Positions 7,387-16,558 of a DNA stretch of 64,000 bases are shown in pieces. Source of the DNA: Wenyingzhuangia gilva (GTDB lineage Bacteria; Bacteroidota; Bacteroidia; Flavobacteriales; Flavobacteriaceae). The stretch is from positions 248,001 to 312,000 of the forward strand of contig NZ_JAUMIT010000002.1 in the NCBI RefSeq assembly GCF_030519655.1. Direction: 5' to 3'. A program made the translations under genes and the position numbers. The notes beneath the pieces are model-generated. The model saw only the letters and a program-made list of their open reading frames with translations, made no database searches and was not told the origin of the DNA. Position 1 is the first letter of the stretch; each line of letters opens with the position of its first letter.

Positions 7387-10300
7387 ATGAAATTACTTAA
7401 AATAAGGAGAAATTATTTTTTGTCACATAGTTTTAATTCAAAAATAAAACTAGTGATGTTTTTTGCAGTTATAACTACTTTTCAGTTACAAGCAAAAGAT
7501 CTAAAATCAGATAATGTAGCTGATGAAATTCAGAAGAGAACCATTACTGGGGTTGTTAAAGATGAAAAAGGTCTTGTTTTGCCTGGTGCAACTGTTCAAA
7601 TTGAGGGAACAAGTAATATTAGTATGACTGACTTTGATGGAGAATTTAAATTAAATATAAACGAAGCCGACAAAGTTTTGGTTGTATCTTATTTGGGGTT
7701 TGATACTGCTAAAGTAAAGATTGGTTCAAAATCAGTATTTAATATTATTTTGAATCCAAGTTCTGAATCGTTAGAAGAATTGGTATTAGTAGGATTTGGT
7801 ACACAAAAAAAAGAGAGCTTAGTGAGTTCTATTACGACGGTAAGTCCTAAAGAAATTAAAGGACCAAGTAGTAATTTAACAACTATGATGGCGGGTAGAG
7901 TTGCTGGTATGATTGCATTCCAAAGGAGTGGAGAACCAGGAGCAGATAACTCTGACTTTTTTATTCGTGGTTTGGGTACTTTTGGTTCTGGTAAACAAGA
8001 TCCTTTAATCTTAATTGATGGTATAGAGTCTACAAACACTGATATGGCTCGTTTACAGCCGGATGATATTGACAGCTTCTCAGTATTAAAAGATGCTTCT
8101 GCAGCAGCTATATATGGGGCTCGTGGTGCAAATGGAGTAGTTTTAATTAGTACTAAGTCAGGAACATCAGGTAAATTAAAGTTTAGGTTTAGAGCGGAGA
8201 ATAAATTTTCTACAAATTCTAGAAATTTTGATTTTGCAGACAATATAACTTATATGAACTTAGCTAATGAGGCTGTTCTGACAAGAAACGCAACAGGTAA
8301 TCCACCCTATACTAGAACAAAAATAGATAGAACGATAGCAGGAGATAATCCTTATTTGTACCCAAACAATAATTGGATAGATCAGTTGATTAAAGATGTT
8401 ACCGTTAATCAGGGTTATAATTTAAGTATAAATGGTGGAGGTGAAAAGGCTCAATACTATGTAGCTGGAACATATAATGTTGATAATGGTGTTTTAAAAG
8501 TAGATGGATTAAATAATTTTAATTCAAATATTAAATTGAGAAATTATTCGTTTAGAACAAATGTAAATTTAAACTTAACTCCTACAACTGAAGGTATAAT
8601 TAGAATGTATGCTCAGTTTGATGATTATAATGGCCCTGTAGGAGGAGGGGCTGCAATTTTTAATAAGGCATTATGGTCTAACCCTGTTGCTTTCCCTGCT
8701 AGATATCCAAAAGAGTACTTACCATATGTAGATCATCCTTTGTTTGGTGGTGCGGTAACAGGTAATGGAAGTACTACTTTACTTCAAAACCCATATGCTG
8801 ATATGGTGAAAGGATATCAAGTGAATAAGACTTCAAGCATAAATGCTCAAATTGAATTAAAACAAGATTTAAGTTTTATTACCCCGGGATTGAAGGCTGA
8901 TTTTATGGGATATGTAAAGAGATACTCTAGATATTCAGTATCAAGACAATATAATCCCTTTTACTATAGTGCTTTTATTGATCCTTCAACTCAAAAAATA
9001 CAGTTGTCTCCATTAAATGCAGGAGGACTTGGGTCGCTTGATCCTCAGGGGAGAGAATATTTAAATTATGCAGAAGGAGCAAAAGAATTAAATTCAAGAA
9101 CTCACTTTCAAGGTTCACTTACTTATAATAAAACTTTTGCTGATAAACATGCTTTTTCAGCAATGTTGATCACAATTTTACAAAATTTTGAACAAGGAAA
9201 TCCTGGATCAGTACAGTCGTCTTTACCAAGTAGAAACCTAGGTTTGTCAGGGAGAATGACTTATGCATATGAAGGGAAGTATTTAGCAGAACTTAATTTT
9301 GGTTATAATGGTTCTGAAAGATTTGCTAAGAATAATAGGTTTGGTTTTTTTCCAGCACTTGCTTTGGGGTATGTAATATCAAAAGAAAGTTTTTTTGAAC
9401 CTTTAAAAGAATCTATTACCAGTCTTAAGTTAAGAGCTAGTTATGGATTGCTAGGAAACGATCAAATAGGGAATGATAATGATAGATTCTTTTATTTATC
9501 TGAGGTAAATTTAGACAACGGTACTTATGGTTCTACTTTTGGTGAGTTGGGAGCTGATTATAGTCCAGGTCTGTCAATATCAAGATATGCTAACGGTAAA
9601 ATAAGCTGGGAGCAATCAGAGATAATAAATTTAGGTTTTGATTTAGAATTATTTAAATCGTTTACCCTGATAGCAGATTTCTTTAAACAAACAAGAACTA
9701 ATATATTACAGGATAGAGCAAATATTGGTTCTACTTTAGGTTTGGCAGTAATTCCATCAACAAACTTTGGTAAAGCTGAGAGTAAAGGGATGGATATGTC
9801 AGTTGTATATAATAAAAACTTTGGGGGGTCTTGGTGGGCTAATTTGAGAGGTAATTTCACCTATTCAACAAGTAAGATTCTTACATATGATGAGAATTAT
9901 TACCCAGATGAGTTGAGTTATTTATATAGAAAAGGTAGGCCAACAACTCAGCAATTTGGTTATATAGCAGAACGTTTGTTTGTTGATGATGCTGAGGTAG
10001 CAAATTCTCCAAGACAATTTGGTGAAGTTAGAGGAGGTGATATTAAGTATAGAGATGTTAATGGAGATGGGGTGATTACATCTTTAGATCGAGTTCCAAT
10101 GGGATATCCAACAGTGCCAGAAATTGTATATGGTTTTGGGGGTACTGTAGGTTATAAAAACTTTGATTTTAGTATGTTTTTTCAAGGTTCAGCTCGTTCA
10201 TCATTCTTTATCAATCCTCAAAATATTTCTCCTTTTGTAATTAATGGAGGGTCTCAAAATGGATTATTAAATGTGATAGCAAACGATCATTGGTCAGAAG

Positions 10301-10605
10301 AAAATAGAAATTCTTATGCTTTTTGGCCTCGTTTAAGTGATACATTTATTGAGAATAATAATCAGTCATCTACGTGGTGGATGAGAGATGGAGCTTTTTT
10401 ACGACTTAAAAGTGTAGAACTTGCTTATAATGTTCCAAATAAGTTTTTGGATAATTACAGCATTACAAGTTTGAGGTTATACGCAAACACTACAAATCCT
10501 GTTGTATTTAGTAAATTTAAGCTTTGGGATCCAGAAATGGGAGGAAACGGATTAGGGTATCCAATACAATCAACCTACAACATAGGTATTTTACTTAATT
10601 TATAG
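7387..10605 (+). CDS. susC: SusC-family TonB-dependent outer-membrane transporter
   Basis: A 1072-residue outer-membrane channel that, with its SusD lid, imports oligosaccharides using TonB energy. An N-terminal signal region (about 1-36) is followed by a carboxypeptidase-regulatory-like domain (ITGVVKDEKGLVLPGATVQI, about 53-125), then the plug with the SusC signature (about 140-255; FIRG, ILIDGI, VLKDASAAAIYGARGANGVV) and a 22-strand barrel ending in an aromatic-rich C-terminus. It opens the structural part of the PUL, 18 bases before susD. The start is the first ATG that gives a signal-like N-terminus; the family often has such long N-regions. Expression is presumably under the upstream hybrid regulator. 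Confidence 0.97.
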   Translation: MKLLKIRRNYFLSHSFNSKIKLVMFFAVITTFQLQAKDLKSDNVADEIQKRTITGVVKDEKGLVLPGATVQIEGTSNISMTDFDGEFKLNINEADKVLVVSYLGFDTAKVKIGSKSVFNIILNPSSESLEELVLVGFGTQKKESLVSSITTVSPKEIKGPSSNLTTMMAGRVAGMIAFQRSGEPGADNSDFFIRGLGTFGSGKQDPLILIDGIESTNTDMARLQPDDIDSFSVLKDASAAAIYGARGANGVVLISTKSGTSGKLKFRFRAENKFSTNSRNFDFADNITYMNLANEAVLTRNATGNPPYTRTKIDRTIAGDNPYLYPNNNWIDQLIKDVTVNQGYNLSINGGGEKAQYYVAGTYNVDNGVLKVDGLNNFNSNIKLRNYSFRTNVNLNLTPTTEGIIRMYAQFDDYNGPVGGGAAIFNKALWSNPVAFPARYPKEYLPYVDHPLFGGAVTGNGSTTLLQNPYADMVKGYQVNKTSSINAQIELKQDLSFITPGLKADFMGYVKRYSRYSVSRQYNPFYYSAFIDPSTQKIQLSPLNAGGLGSLDPQGREYLNYAEGAKELNSRTHFQGSLTYNKTFADKHAFSAMLITILQNFEQGNPGSVQSSLPSRNLGLSGRMTYAYEGKYLAELNFGYNGSERFAKNNRFGFFPALALGYVISKESFFEPLKESITSLKLRASYGLLGNDQIGNDNDRFFYLSEVNLDNGTYGSTFGELGADYSPGLSISRYANGKISWEQSEIINLGFDLELFKSFTLIADFFKQTRTNILQDRANIGSTLGLAVIPSTNFGKAESKGMDMSVVYNKNFGGSWWANLRGNFTYSTSKILTYDENYYPDELSYLYRKGRPTTQQFGYIAERLFVDDAEVANSPRQFGEVRGGDIKYRDVNGDGVITSLDRVPMGYPTVPEIVYGFGGTVGYKNFDFSMFFQGSARSSFFINPQNISPFVINGGSQNGLLNVIANDHWSEENRNSYAFWPRLSDTFIENNNQSSTWWMRDGAFLRLKSVELAYNVPNKFLDNYSITSLRLYANTTNPVVFSKFKLWDPEMGGNGLGYPIQSTYNIGILLNL

Positions 10606-10623
10606 TTAACAGATTAAAAACTA

Positions 10624-12594
10624 ATGATGATGAAACAAAATACAAATATATTTTATAGGCTTAAAAAGTCTATTGTATTAATAACTCAGGTTATAGCTTT
10701 ATTTTTCATGCAATCTTGTGGTGATTATTTAGATGTAATTCCAGATAATATCGCGACACTTGACAATGCATTCAAACTTAGAAATGAGGCCAGGAAGTAT
10801 TTATACACTTGCTATTCATATCTTCCTAAAAATGGTGATGTAATTTTTAATTTAGGTATGTTAACAGGAGATGAAATATGGATTCCTTATAGAACTTCAA
10901 TCACAAGTGATGCTTTTGAAATAGCAAGAGGTAACCAAAGAGTATCTAATCCTTATTTAAATGTATGGGATGGGACTTGGGCTGGAGGAGGTCCAAACGA
11001 TAACTATAAGTTGTTTATTGGTCTACGCCATTGCAATATTTTCTTAGATAATGTAAAAGATCCTGATAAAATCCCTGATTTAGATGATATTGAAAGAAAA
11101 AGATGGATAGGTGAAGTAGAGTTTTTAAAAGCTTACTACCATTATTATTTATTAAGAATGTATGGTCCTATTCCTATTATAGATAAAAATATTGCTTTAG
11201 ATGCACCCGAAGACGAAATTAATGTTGAGAGACAACCGGTTGATGCTGTTGTGTCGTACATAGTTGATTTACTAGATACAGCTATCGAAAAATTACCCGA
11301 AGACAATACTATAATTCCAAATATTGAAGCTGGAAGAATATCTAAAACAATTGCATTAAGTATTAAAGCAAAAGTTTTATTAATGGCTGCAAGTCCATTG
11401 TTTAATGGGAATACTGAAATGGCTCCGTTAATAGGTAATAGTGGAGAGGCTTTGTTTAATACTACTTATGATGAAAATAAATGGACATTAGCAGCTGATG
11501 CAGCTTTAGCGGCAATTCAGTCTGCTGAAGCAAATGGAAAAAGTTTGTATGAATTTCCTACTTCATCTTTTAATCTTTCATCAGAAACTATGACTCAAAT
11601 GAGTATAAGACAAGCAGTTTGTGAAAGATGGAATTCAGAAATTATTTGGGCTAACCCTAACAGTCAAGCATCAGAAATACAAAGATTGGCTATGCCACCT
11701 CTAAAGTTAACTCATAATCATAATGATGCAAGAAAAATCCTTTCTCCTCCATTAAAAATTGCTAGAATGTTTTATACTAAAAATGGAGTTCCTATAAATG
11801 AGGATAAAACCTTGGATTTTACTAATGAAAAAGAATTACGAGAAGCAGACTTCTCAGAAAGATTTAATATTAAAGAAGGTGATAAAACAGCTAGGTTAAA
11901 TTTTGATAGAGAGCCACGTTTTTATGCAGATTTAGCTTTTGATGGTGCTGTTTGGTATAAGTACGATAGTCCTTCTAGTTCTGATGAAGGAGATGTTTGG
12001 TCAGTAGAGGCTAAGTTTGGAGAATTTGCAGGTGCTTCACATGCATTTCATACTAATGAGACAGGTTATTTTGTTAAAAAATTAGTTGATTGGAATCAAG
12101 TTACATATGAAACAGGAGGAGCTGCATATCAGAATTATGCATGGCCAGAAATTCGTTTAGCAGAATTGTATCTAATGTACGCAGAAGCTTTAAATGAATC
12201 ACAAGGGCCTTCAGCTACAGTTTATTCTAACCTTGACATTATTAGAGATAGAGCAGGTTTAGATGGTGTTGTTGAGTCTTGGGCTAATTATTCTTCAAAC
12301 CCTTCGAAACCGACAACAAAAGAAGGATTAAGACAAATTATTAGACAAGAAAGAATGATTGAATTAGCTTTTGAGGGTAAAAGATTTTGGGATTTACGTA
12401 GATGGAAGCTGTCATCACAGTTTTTAAATACCCCTGTAACAGGTTGGAGTGTTAAAGGTGAAGATGCTGTGTCTTATTATCAAGAAAGAACTATTTATCA
12501 ACAAACTTTTGTTTCTCCTAGGGATTATTTTTGGCCAATACCAGAAGGTGCAATTATTCAAAACCCTAATTTAGTACAAAATTTAGGTTGGTAA
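10624..12594 (+). CDS. susD: SusD/RagB-family nutrient-binding lipoprotein
   Basis: A 656-residue surface lipoprotein that binds glycan and caps the SusC channel. The lipobox is FFMQSCGDYLD (Cys about 32). The N-terminal TPR-like SusD fold (YLDVIPDNIATLDNAF) and the RagB C-terminal block (IRLAELYLMYAEALNE, IIRQERMIELAFEGKRFWDL) are both present, and the end FWPIPEGAI...NPNLVQN is diagnostic. It directly follows susC, as these pairs always do. At 656 residues it is longer than the roughly 550 of many SusD proteins, which fits the large-SusD subgroup. The start used is the first of two adjacent ATG codons. Confidence 0.97.
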   Translation: MMMKQNTNIFYRLKKSIVLITQVIALFFMQSCGDYLDVIPDNIATLDNAFKLRNEARKYLYTCYSYLPKNGDVIFNLGMLTGDEIWIPYRTSITSDAFEIARGNQRVSNPYLNVWDGTWAGGGPNDNYKLFIGLRHCNIFLDNVKDPDKIPDLDDIERKRWIGEVEFLKAYYHYYLLRMYGPIPIIDKNIALDAPEDEINVERQPVDAVVSYIVDLLDTAIEKLPEDNTIIPNIEAGRISKTIALSIKAKVLLMAASPLFNGNTEMAPLIGNSGEALFNTTYDENKWTLAADAALAAIQSAEANGKSLYEFPTSSFNLSSETMTQMSIRQAVCERWNSEIIWANPNSQASEIQRLAMPPLKLTHNHNDARKILSPPLKIARMFYTKNGVPINEDKTLDFTNEKELREADFSERFNIKEGDKTARLNFDREPRFYADLAFDGAVWYKYDSPSSSDEGDVWSVEAKFGEFAGASHAFHTNETGYFVKKLVDWNQVTYETGGAAYQNYAWPEIRLAELYLMYAEALNESQGPSATVYSNLDIIRDRAGLDGVVESWANYSSNPSKPTTKEGLRQIIRQERMIELAFEGKRFWDLRRWKLSSQFLNTPVTGWSVKGEDAVSYYQERTIYQQTFVSPRDYFWPIPEGAIIQNPNLVQNLGW

Positions 12595-12618
12595 TTTTTT
12601 AATTTAAATTCAAAAGAA

Positions 12619-13830
12619 ATGAATAATAAAATATTTAAAACAAGTAGTCGTATCTACACGGTATTATGTATATTTTTAGCATTAGTAAGTTGTAGAGAAG
12701 ACGAAGTAGGTCCATTAGAGAATAACCCTAATACACCAGGAAAGATAGAAAATGTAAATATTCTAAATATAGCTGGAGGAGCCGAGTTAACTTATACTCT
12801 TCCAAGTGACCAAGATTTACTATATGTAAAAGCAGTGTATACTTTGTCTTCTGGAAAAGTAGCGGAAGTAAAATCTTCATATTATCAAAATAAACTAGTT
12901 ATAGAAGGTTTTGCTGATATGGATGAGCATGATGTTAAATTATATGCTGTTAATAGAAGTGAGAAAGTTTCTGAACCTACTACTGTAACGATACAACCTC
13001 TGGAATCACCAATATGGGAAGTGTTTAGAACTCTAGAGGCAACAACTGCTTTTGGAGGAGTGAGACTTACAGCTAAAAACGAATTACGTACTGATTTATC
13101 ACTTTTATTAATGGAAAAAGATGAGTACGGAGATTGGATAACTAACATAAACAGTATTTATACATCTACAGATTCAATAAACAAGACAATAAGAGGATTT
13201 GAAATAGAAGAGCATAATTTCGCCATTACTGTAAGAGATAGGTGGTTAAATACTACTGATACTTTATTTACTTCAATTACACCTTATCCAGAAGTTGCTT
13301 TGCCAAAATCTAAGTATAAACCATTTGTTCTTCCAAATGATACAAAAACACATGCTACAGCTGTTTTATCACGTATGTGGGATGGTGAAACATTTAATTG
13401 GCCAGGTGTTTTTTTAACAGATGGTTCTGTTCCAGGTCAACATTTAGCTACATTTGATATTGGAGAATTAACACAGTTAAGTAGAATTGTGATTTGGGAT
13501 TACCCTGAGTATTATAACGATAGATCATACTATTATATAGGTAACCTTAAGGAATTTGAAATTTGGGGTTCAGCAAATCCAAATCCAGATGGAAGTTTAG
13601 ATAATACATGGTATAGATTAGGTTCTTATAATGCAGTTAAACCTTCAGGACTTCCTTTTGGGGAGCAAACGGGTGAAGATTTTGAAACTGCAAGAGCTGG
13701 ATTTAGCTGGGAGTTTGATGTAGCTGCACCAAAAGTTCGATATTTAAGAATTAAATCAATTAAGAATTGGGGTGGAATTGGTTCTATGTCTATTGCGGAA
13801 GTTCAAGTTTATGGGGCTCCTAATGAGTAA
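12619..13830 (+). CDS. surface lipoprotein with DUF4959, DUF5126 and DUF5000-type domains
   Basis: A 403-residue protein with signal and lipobox LALVSCREDE (Cys about 25). Three parts can be seen: a fibronectin-like N-terminal domain (about 40-125, DUF4959-like), a middle domain (about 130-225, DUF5126-like) and a C-terminal discoidin-like domain (about 240-400, DUF5000-like; IGELTQLSRIVIWD, KVRYLRIKSIKNWGGIGSMS, IAEVQVYG). Proteins of this make-up stand directly after susD in many PULs and are taken as surface glycan-binding proteins. The C-terminal F5/8C-like fold supports carbohydrate binding, but the ligand is unknown. It lies 24 bases after susD and is probably part of the same transcript. 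Confidence 0.85.
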   Translation: MNNKIFKTSSRIYTVLCIFLALVSCREDEVGPLENNPNTPGKIENVNILNIAGGAELTYTLPSDQDLLYVKAVYTLSSGKVAEVKSSYYQNKLVIEGFADMDEHDVKLYAVNRSEKVSEPTTVTIQPLESPIWEVFRTLEATTAFGGVRLTAKNELRTDLSLLLMEKDEYGDWITNINSIYTSTDSINKTIRGFEIEEHNFAITVRDRWLNTTDTLFTSITPYPEVALPKSKYKPFVLPNDTKTHATAVLSRMWDGETFNWPGVFLTDGSVPGQHLATFDIGELTQLSRIVIWDYPEYYNDRSYYYIGNLKEFEIWGSANPNPDGSLDNTWYRLGSYNAVKPSGLPFGEQTGEDFETARAGFSWEFDVAAPKVRYLRIKSIKNWGGIGSMSIAEVQVYGAPNE

Positions 13831-13857
13831 TATTGTCTAACTAATAAAAATCTAAAT

Positions 13858-15102
13858 ATGATTTGTTTAATAAAAAATAATAGTATAAAAATCTTAGCTT
13901 TATTTATAATGCTTGGTTTTTTTGCCTCATGTACTTCTATGGATGAAGGGTATGAAGAGTTTATAAGTAATGGTGAAATTTCTTATACAGGGAAATTAGA
14001 TTCATTAAAGTTTTTTTCAGGAAATAACAGAATTAAAGTTGAAGGATTATTTATGTCGGATCCTAAAATTACTGAATGTAGAGTTTTTTGGAATAGTGGT
14101 GCAGATTCTATATCTGTACCAGTAATAAAAACAGACAAAGTAGATACTTTAAGAGTTTTTATAGAAAACATGCCAGAAAATATTTACAGTTTTAAAGTAT
14201 ATACCTATGATAAATTAGGTAATAAATCAATACCAGTAACCGGAATAAGTCAATCATATGGAGAAAGATATAAAGAGACTTTAACAAATAGAGTAATCAG
14301 TTCAAGTGTTTTATCTACAGATTTAGATTTAACAATTAATTTTGCTTCCATGGATTTATCATCTGGGGTTTTTGGTACAGAAATTGTTTATACTGATATA
14401 AATGATGTGAATAAGACAGAATTTGTTTCTATTGATTCAGAGGAAGTTGTTTTGGAAGATTATAAAGAAGGTTCTAAATATAATTATAGAACAATGTTTT
14501 TACCTGACGAAACAGCTATCGATACTTTTCATACAGACTATGTTCAACTATTACCCGATTTTGTTGATTTTACAAATAAATTAACAAATGTTTCACAACC
14601 ATTTCAAGCATCTTCTTTCTCTGGTAGATGGGGTATTTTAGCTGGTTGGACAACAAACACAGCAGCTAAAAACCACGGAGGTTATGGTGGATGGGATAGT
14701 AATGATACCGGTGTTTTTAATGTTGAAAGTGGTTGGGGAGCAGCTAGTATTGTAAATGGTAAAGTATATCAAACCATTACATTAGAGCCAGGGAATTACA
14801 CATTCAAGGCAGAGCCTAAAGCAAATGGTGGAGTTATTGCTAGTGGATATACTACAGCAGATAATGTATACCTTACCGCTGCAGAAGGAAGTACTTTGCC
14901 TGATTCTCAGGCAGGAGCAATTGAAACAGATCCGGCAACTTTAGGGTATACTAGACTTGTTAACACTATGGCTCCTGATGATGTTGAAGTGAGTTTTACA
15001 GTAACACAAACAACAGATGTTTCTTTGGGACTTTCAACTACCCAAGGTCAAGAAAGATTTTTAGTGATATACTCTTTTTCTTTACTAAAGAATAATAATT
15101 AA
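13858..15102 (+). CDS. surface lipoprotein with DUF4998 and DUF5013-type domains
   Basis: A 414-residue protein with lipobox GFFASCTSMDE (Cys about 25). The N-terminal half (about 30-225) contains two fibronectin-like repeats of the DUF4998 type. The C-terminal half (about 240-412) looks like DUF5013, a beta-sandwich seen in PUL surface proteins (GWGAASIVNGKVYQTITLEP, GNYTFKAEPKANGG). Such proteins occur next to SusCD and DUF5000 proteins and probably bind the target glycan at the cell surface. It is the last gene before a strong terminator, so 7387-15102 looks like one operon. No catalytic motif is visible. Confidence 0.85.
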   Translation: MICLIKNNSIKILALFIMLGFFASCTSMDEGYEEFISNGEISYTGKLDSLKFFSGNNRIKVEGLFMSDPKITECRVFWNSGADSISVPVIKTDKVDTLRVFIENMPENIYSFKVYTYDKLGNKSIPVTGISQSYGERYKETLTNRVISSSVLSTDLDLTINFASMDLSSGVFGTEIVYTDINDVNKTEFVSIDSEEVVLEDYKEGSKYNYRTMFLPDETAIDTFHTDYVQLLPDFVDFTNKLTNVSQPFQASSFSGRWGILAGWTTNTAAKNHGGYGGWDSNDTGVFNVESGWGAASIVNGKVYQTITLEPGNYTFKAEPKANGGVIASGYTTADNVYLTAAEGSTLPDSQAGAIETDPATLGYTRLVNTMAPDDVEVSFTVTQTTDVSLGLSTTQGQERFLVIYSFSLLKNNN

Positions 15103-15127
15103 TAAATCTATATTTTACTTAAATTAT

Positions 15128-15162
15128 AAGTGGCATATGGTTTAACCATATGCCACTTTTTT
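15128..15162 (+). terminator. terminator closing the susCD-lipoprotein operon
   Basis: AAGTGGCATATGG pairs perfectly with CCATATGCCACTT (13 bp, loop of five bases), followed by a T run. It separates the import part of the PUL from the downstream genes. Confidence 0.9.
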
Positions 15163-15178
15163 AAACAAATTAATCGAT

Positions 15179-16378
15179 ATGAACATAATTAACCAAATTA
15201 AGATATTCACATTTTTCAGTTTTTTTTTATTAGCCTGTACGTCTTCTGAGAAACAAGAAGAAGTAGTTAAAAACGAAGAACCAAAAATAGAAGTTGAGTT
15301 AGCAACTTTGCAAACAGAAGAAGCTGAAGAAATAGATGTTTATACAGCTACAATCTGGGGACAAGTTACCAAAAATGGAGGTGCTAGTGTTACGGAGAAA
15401 GGAGTTTGCTACGGTCTTTCACCAAATCCTGTTTATGAAGGGGCTAAAACTGGTCCAACTTCTACCAAAGGTTCAGGAGAGTTTAAGGTTGAATTAACTG
15501 GGTTAAATGCAGCTTCTGTTTATTACGCAAGAGCATATGCTTTAAATGCAAAAGGCGTAAGTTACGGTAATGAAGTTAGTTTTACTACATTGCCAGCAGC
15601 ATCTCCATTAGTGAGTATTAACGAAACAACAATATCGGGAGCACATGATATTTTTATAAATGTTGAATTAGAACAAGGAGATTTAACAATATTAGAATTA
15701 GGTATTGTTTATGCTAAGCAGACAAAACCAACAGTAGATGATACTAAAATTGCAAACGGTGATGTAAAGGATAAATATTTACAACGCATTACTGGTTTGG
15801 ATGAACAAACAACTTATTTTGTAAGACCATATGTAATTACATCTGAAAGTACATTATATGGTGAGGAAAAAAACATACAAACCATTAAAAAAGGAAGTTT
15901 TACTTATTCCTTTAGACCAAATGATGCCGACACAGCTACTAGAAATAGATTAATAAAAGCTTTTGATGAAGCAACTAACTATTATAATAACTTTACTTCA
16001 ATAGTAAAACACGTAACAGTTAATTATTCTCCAGGAACACCAACTGCAGATGCAAATTTTGCTGGTTGGATAAATATGGGATCAAAGGTTGATTATCAAA
16101 AGACAGGTACAGCCATGCACGAAATGGCTCATACTGTAGGTGTTGGAACTCATTGGAGGTATGCTGAGTTAATGGGGCCACCATGGAATGGAAGTAGAGC
16201 TAATAAAGTTTTGCAAATGATGACGAATAATCCTAATGCAGTTTTGAGAGGAGATGGAACACATATGTGGCCTTATGGAATAAATGGAGCTCATGAAGAT
16301 ACAGGTTCAGATGAATTGTATATGGTACATGCTTTAATCATTCAAGCTATGAAAGTTGATGGTTTACCAAGTAATTAA
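15179..16378 (+). CDS. lipoprotein with fibronectin-like repeats and a metzincin-type zinc motif
   Basis: A 399-residue secreted lipoprotein (lipobox FLLACTSS, Cys about 20). Residues about 38-235 form two fibronectin-III-like repeats of the bacteroidal kind (TKNGGASVTEKGVCYGLSPNP, VYYARAYALNAKGVSYG). The C-terminal domain (about 240-399) contains HEMAHTVGVGTH at 314-325. This is an exact HExxHxxGxxH zinc-binding motif, as found in metzincin peptidases, followed by HMWPYGINGAHE. A secreted metalloprotease or a zinc-dependent domain acting on a glycoprotein-like substrate is therefore plausible. The motif also occurs in uncharacterised C-terminal domains of glycan-degrading loci, so activity is not proven. 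It lies between the SusCD operon and the GH43 genes. Confidence 0.75.
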   Translation: MNIINQIKIFTFFSFFLLACTSSEKQEEVVKNEEPKIEVELATLQTEEAEEIDVYTATIWGQVTKNGGASVTEKGVCYGLSPNPVYEGAKTGPTSTKGSGEFKVELTGLNAASVYYARAYALNAKGVSYGNEVSFTTLPAASPLVSINETTISGAHDIFINVELEQGDLTILELGIVYAKQTKPTVDDTKIANGDVKDKYLQRITGLDEQTTYFVRPYVITSESTLYGEEKNIQTIKKGSFTYSFRPNDADTATRNRLIKAFDEATNYYNNFTSIVKHVTVNYSPGTPTADANFAGWINMGSKVDYQKTGTAMHEMAHTVGVGTHWRYAELMGPPWNGSRANKVLQMMTNNPNAVLRGDGTHMWPYGINGAHEDTGSDELYMVHALIIQAMKVDGLPSN

Positions 16379-16558
16379 GATTGTTTATGAATTATTATTT
16401 AAAAAACTGTTATGAATTTTTAGAATTATAAATCACAATAATTTTCCATGTTTTTGAATTATAAATCCATAACTATATAATTGTATTATTTTTATAATTG
16501 TTAGTCTTTAAAGTTCGATAAACTGTTTAAAAACAATCAACAACCTCAATATTTTAAT

